Positions 15,795 through 17,271 of a DNA stretch of 17,271 nt are shown here, one piece after another; positions within the stretch are counted from its first letter, which is position 1; every line of letters starts with the position of its first letter. Source of the DNA: Thiomonas sp. (GTDB taxonomy: Bacteria > Pseudomonadota > Gammaproteobacteria > Burkholderiales > Burkholderiaceae_C); assembly GCA_028706735.1 (NCBI GenBank), contig JAQTVS010000018.1, positions 1 to 17,271 on the forward strand, written 5' to 3'. The position numbers were made by a program, and so were the translations under genes. The notes below the pieces were generated by a model, which saw only the letters and a program-made list of their open reading frames with translations, was not told where the DNA came from and made no database searches.

Positions 15795-15959
15795 GAGCCT
15801 GTCGGGCTTTGGTCGTCGAAAGCGAAAATGGGGCCCAGCGAGGACAGTTTTTGCCGGATTTGCAGACCCATAGCCCCGCTATGGGTCAAAAAGACGGTGA
15901 AAAATGGACTGCTGCGACCCATTTGCAGCCGACGATTCCAAAGCCCGACAGGCTCCTAG
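15791..15959. mobile_element. Fold-back element (MITE-like) flanked by CTAG
   Basis: Perfect 22-bp inverted repeats at 15791-15812 and 15938-15959 (inner sequence GAGCCTGTCGGGCTTTGG) bound a 169-bp unit. The outer four bases on each side are CTAG, which fits a 4-bp target duplication; because CTAG is its own complement it also reads as part of the repeat. Complementarity continues inwards imperfectly (TCGTCG, AAATGGG, CAGC, TTTTT, CCG blocks) and ends in a perfect 10-bp stem GACCCATAGC/GCTATGGGTC around a CCC loop (15865-15887). The whole unit could therefore fold as one long hairpin. It encodes no protein. A small non-autonomous element moved by a transposase in trans is the best reading; a host repeat or a structured RNA is the alternative. 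Confidence 0.75.
15865..15887. repeat. Apical 10-bp perfect stem of the fold-back element
   Basis: GACCCATAGC (15865-15874), CCC, GCTATGGGTC (15878-15887). It is the centre of symmetry of the element (about 15876). On the plus strand it is followed by five A residues and on neither strand by a T-run long enough to make a convincing terminator. Confidence 0.8.
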
Positions 15960-16036
15960 GACGATGCGCGCGCCACGCTCGCCTTGCTCGCCGCCCCCTG
16001 AGCGGGCATTCGGAATGGCCGGGCAGAACTGACACC

Positions 16037-17271
16037 ATGTGCGGCATCGCGGGAAGACTGAACTGGAACGCACCAGTCGATCCGTCGCAGCTCGGCGAAA
16101 TGATTGGCCGTCTGCACCATCGCGGCCCCGACGGGCACGGTTTTTTCAACAAGGGCCCGATCGGTCTGGCGCATGCCCGCCTGAGCATCATCGACCTCTC
16201 CAGCGGCGATCAGCCGATGTGCAACGAAGACGGCACAGTGTGGGTGGTGTTCAACGGCGAGATCTTCAACTACATCGAGCTGCGCGCCGATCTGCTGCGG
16301 CGCGGCCACCGCTTCGCCACCCAGTCCGACACCGAAGTGCTGGTGCATCTGTACGAGGACTTTGGCGACGCCCTGGTCGATCATCTCAACGGCCAGTTCG
16401 CTTTCGCCCTCTGGGACACGGCGCGCCAGCGCCTGCTGCTCGCACGCGACCGCACCGGCATCCGCCCGCTGTTTCACACCCACGTCCCCGGCGGCCTGGC
16501 CTTCGCCTCGGAAGTGAAGGCGCTGTTCGCCTTGCCGGAAGTGCCGCGCCGCCTCGATGCGCGCGCCCTTGGCGAGGTGTTCACCTACTGGGCGCCGCTG
16601 CCGCCGCATGCGGTGTTCGAGGGCATTGAGTCGCTGCCGCCCGGCCATGTGATGACGGTCGATGCGCAGGGCGCCCGTCTGCACCGCTACTGGGACTGGA
16701 CCTTCCCGCCCGCCCCGATCGAGGCCGACCGAAGCGCCGACGCCTATGCCGAGGAGCTGCGCGACTTGCTGATCGACGCCGTGCGCCTGCAGTTGCGCGC
16801 CGACGTGCCGGTGGCGGCCTATCTCAGCGGCGGGCTCGACTCCTCCATCGTCACCACCCTGATCCGCCACTACACCGACACCCCGCTGCGCACCTTCTCT
16901 CTCACCTTCGATGACGCCGAGTTCGACGAAAGCGTGTGGCAGCAGCAACTGGTCAAACATCTGGGCACCGATCACACCACGGTGCACTGCACCCGGGCGG
17001 ACATCGCCGCCGCCTTTCCGCGCACCATCGCCCATACCGAAACCCCCATCGTGCGCACCGCGCCCGCGCCCATGATGCTGCTCGCTGCCGGCGTGCGTGC
17101 CGCAGGCTACAAGGTCGCACTCACGGGCGAAGGCGCAGACGAGGTATTTGGCGGCTACGACATTTTCAAGGAAGCCCGGGTGCGCCGCTTCATGGCGCGG
17201 CAACCCGGCTCCCGCTGGCGGCCTCGCCTGCTGGATCGGCTCTACCCCTATCTCAAGCATTCCCCGGCAGC
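16037..17271 (+). CDS. asnB: Asparagine synthetase (glutamine-hydrolysing), 3' end outside window
   Basis: Transfers the amide nitrogen of glutamine to aspartate using ATP. 411 codons are visible; relatives run to about 600-650, so a third is missing at the right edge. Seen: Cys2 as the N-terminal nucleophile (MCGIAGRL), the glutaminase-domain blocks LHHRGPDGHG, ARLSIIDLSSGDQPM and VVFNGEIFNYIELR, and the synthetase domain with the PP-loop LSGGLDSS at 263-270 and ALTGEGADEVFGGYD. ATG at 16037-16039 must be the start because Cys has to follow Met directly. The ribosome-binding site is weak. The gene lies 77 bp beyond the fold-back element and on the same strand as moaA. The housekeeping enzyme is the simplest call; close relatives act in exopolysaccharide or other amidotransfer clusters, and the missing context prevents a choice. 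Confidence 0.92.
   Translation, partial: MCGIAGRLNWNAPVDPSQLGEMIGRLHHRGPDGHGFFNKGPIGLAHARLSIIDLSSGDQPMCNEDGTVWVVFNGEIFNYIELRADLLRRGHRFATQSDTEVLVHLYEDFGDALVDHLNGQFAFALWDTARQRLLLARDRTGIRPLFHTHVPGGLAFASEVKALFALPEVPRRLDARALGEVFTYWAPLPPHAVFEGIESLPPGHVMTVDAQGARLHRYWDWTFPPAPIEADRSADAYAEELRDLLIDAVRLQLRADVPVAAYLSGGLDSSIVTTLIRHYTDTPLRTFSLTFDDAEFDESVWQQQLVKHLGTDHTTVHCTRADIAAAFPRTIAHTETPIVRTAPAPMMLLAAGVRAAGYKVALTGEGADEVFGGYDIFKEARVRRFMARQPGSRWRPRLLDRLYPYLKHSPA

Noticed and set aside
15865..15895. Apical stem of the fold-back element as a rho-independent terminator for moaA
   Set aside because: The plus strand continues with AAAAAG, not T residues, so intrinsic termination is not supported.
15956..17260. 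434-codon open frame antisense to asnB
   Set aside because: The plus-strand asparagine synthetase has full motifs; the antisense frame is compositional.

Overview
The window reads as chromosomal DNA of a GC-rich betaproteobacterium, most likely in the Burkholderiales. The support is the gene order tRNA-Leu, tig, clpP, clpX, lon on one strand, the protein styles of ClpP, MoaA and acetoacetyl-CoA synthetase, and the codon bias. I cannot name the species from sequence alone; a Thiomonas or Comamonadaceae-like host is a guess.

Layout. (1) 1-3040 is a graveyard of mobile elements. It holds the right end of one IS21-family element (istB C-terminal half plus three 21-bp-spaced terminal repeats), a leftover slice of a tyrosine recombinase gene, a second and different IS21-family element whose istA carries an in-frame TAA and whose istB stops after 11 codons, and an antisense remnant of an IS3-type orfA. 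(2) 3143-3521 is a minus-strand tRNA operon, Ala(GGC)-Glu(TTC)-Asp(GTC), with a visible promoter and a strong terminator. (3) 3554-9632 is the protein quality-control block on the minus strand: tRNA-Leu(TAG), trigger factor, ClpP, ClpX and Lon. Trigger factor meets nascent chains at the ribosome, ClpXP and Lon degrade damaged or tagged proteins, and a good sigma-32-like promoter sits just before lon. (4) 9788-10615 is a plus-strand squalene/phytoene-synthase-fold protein that lacks most of the catalytic aspartates. (5) 10620-13892 is a compact minus-strand operon of an SDR oxidoreductase, a hotdog thioesterase and acetoacetyl-CoA synthetase, suggesting acetoacetate or short acyl-CoA handling. 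(6) 14053-17271 on the plus strand holds a PAP2 phosphatase, moaA, a 169-bp near-palindromic fold-back element inserted exactly at the moaA stop codon, and a glutamine-dependent asparagine synthetase cut by the window edge.

Nothing here is convincing as a new defence, conflict or biosynthetic system. The best leads are the fold-back element flanked by CTAG at the moaA stop, the degenerate prenyl-synthase-like protein, and the pile-up of broken elements at the tRNA operon, which looks like the worn edge of a genomic island. No CRISPR array, rRNA, riboswitch or replication origin was seen.
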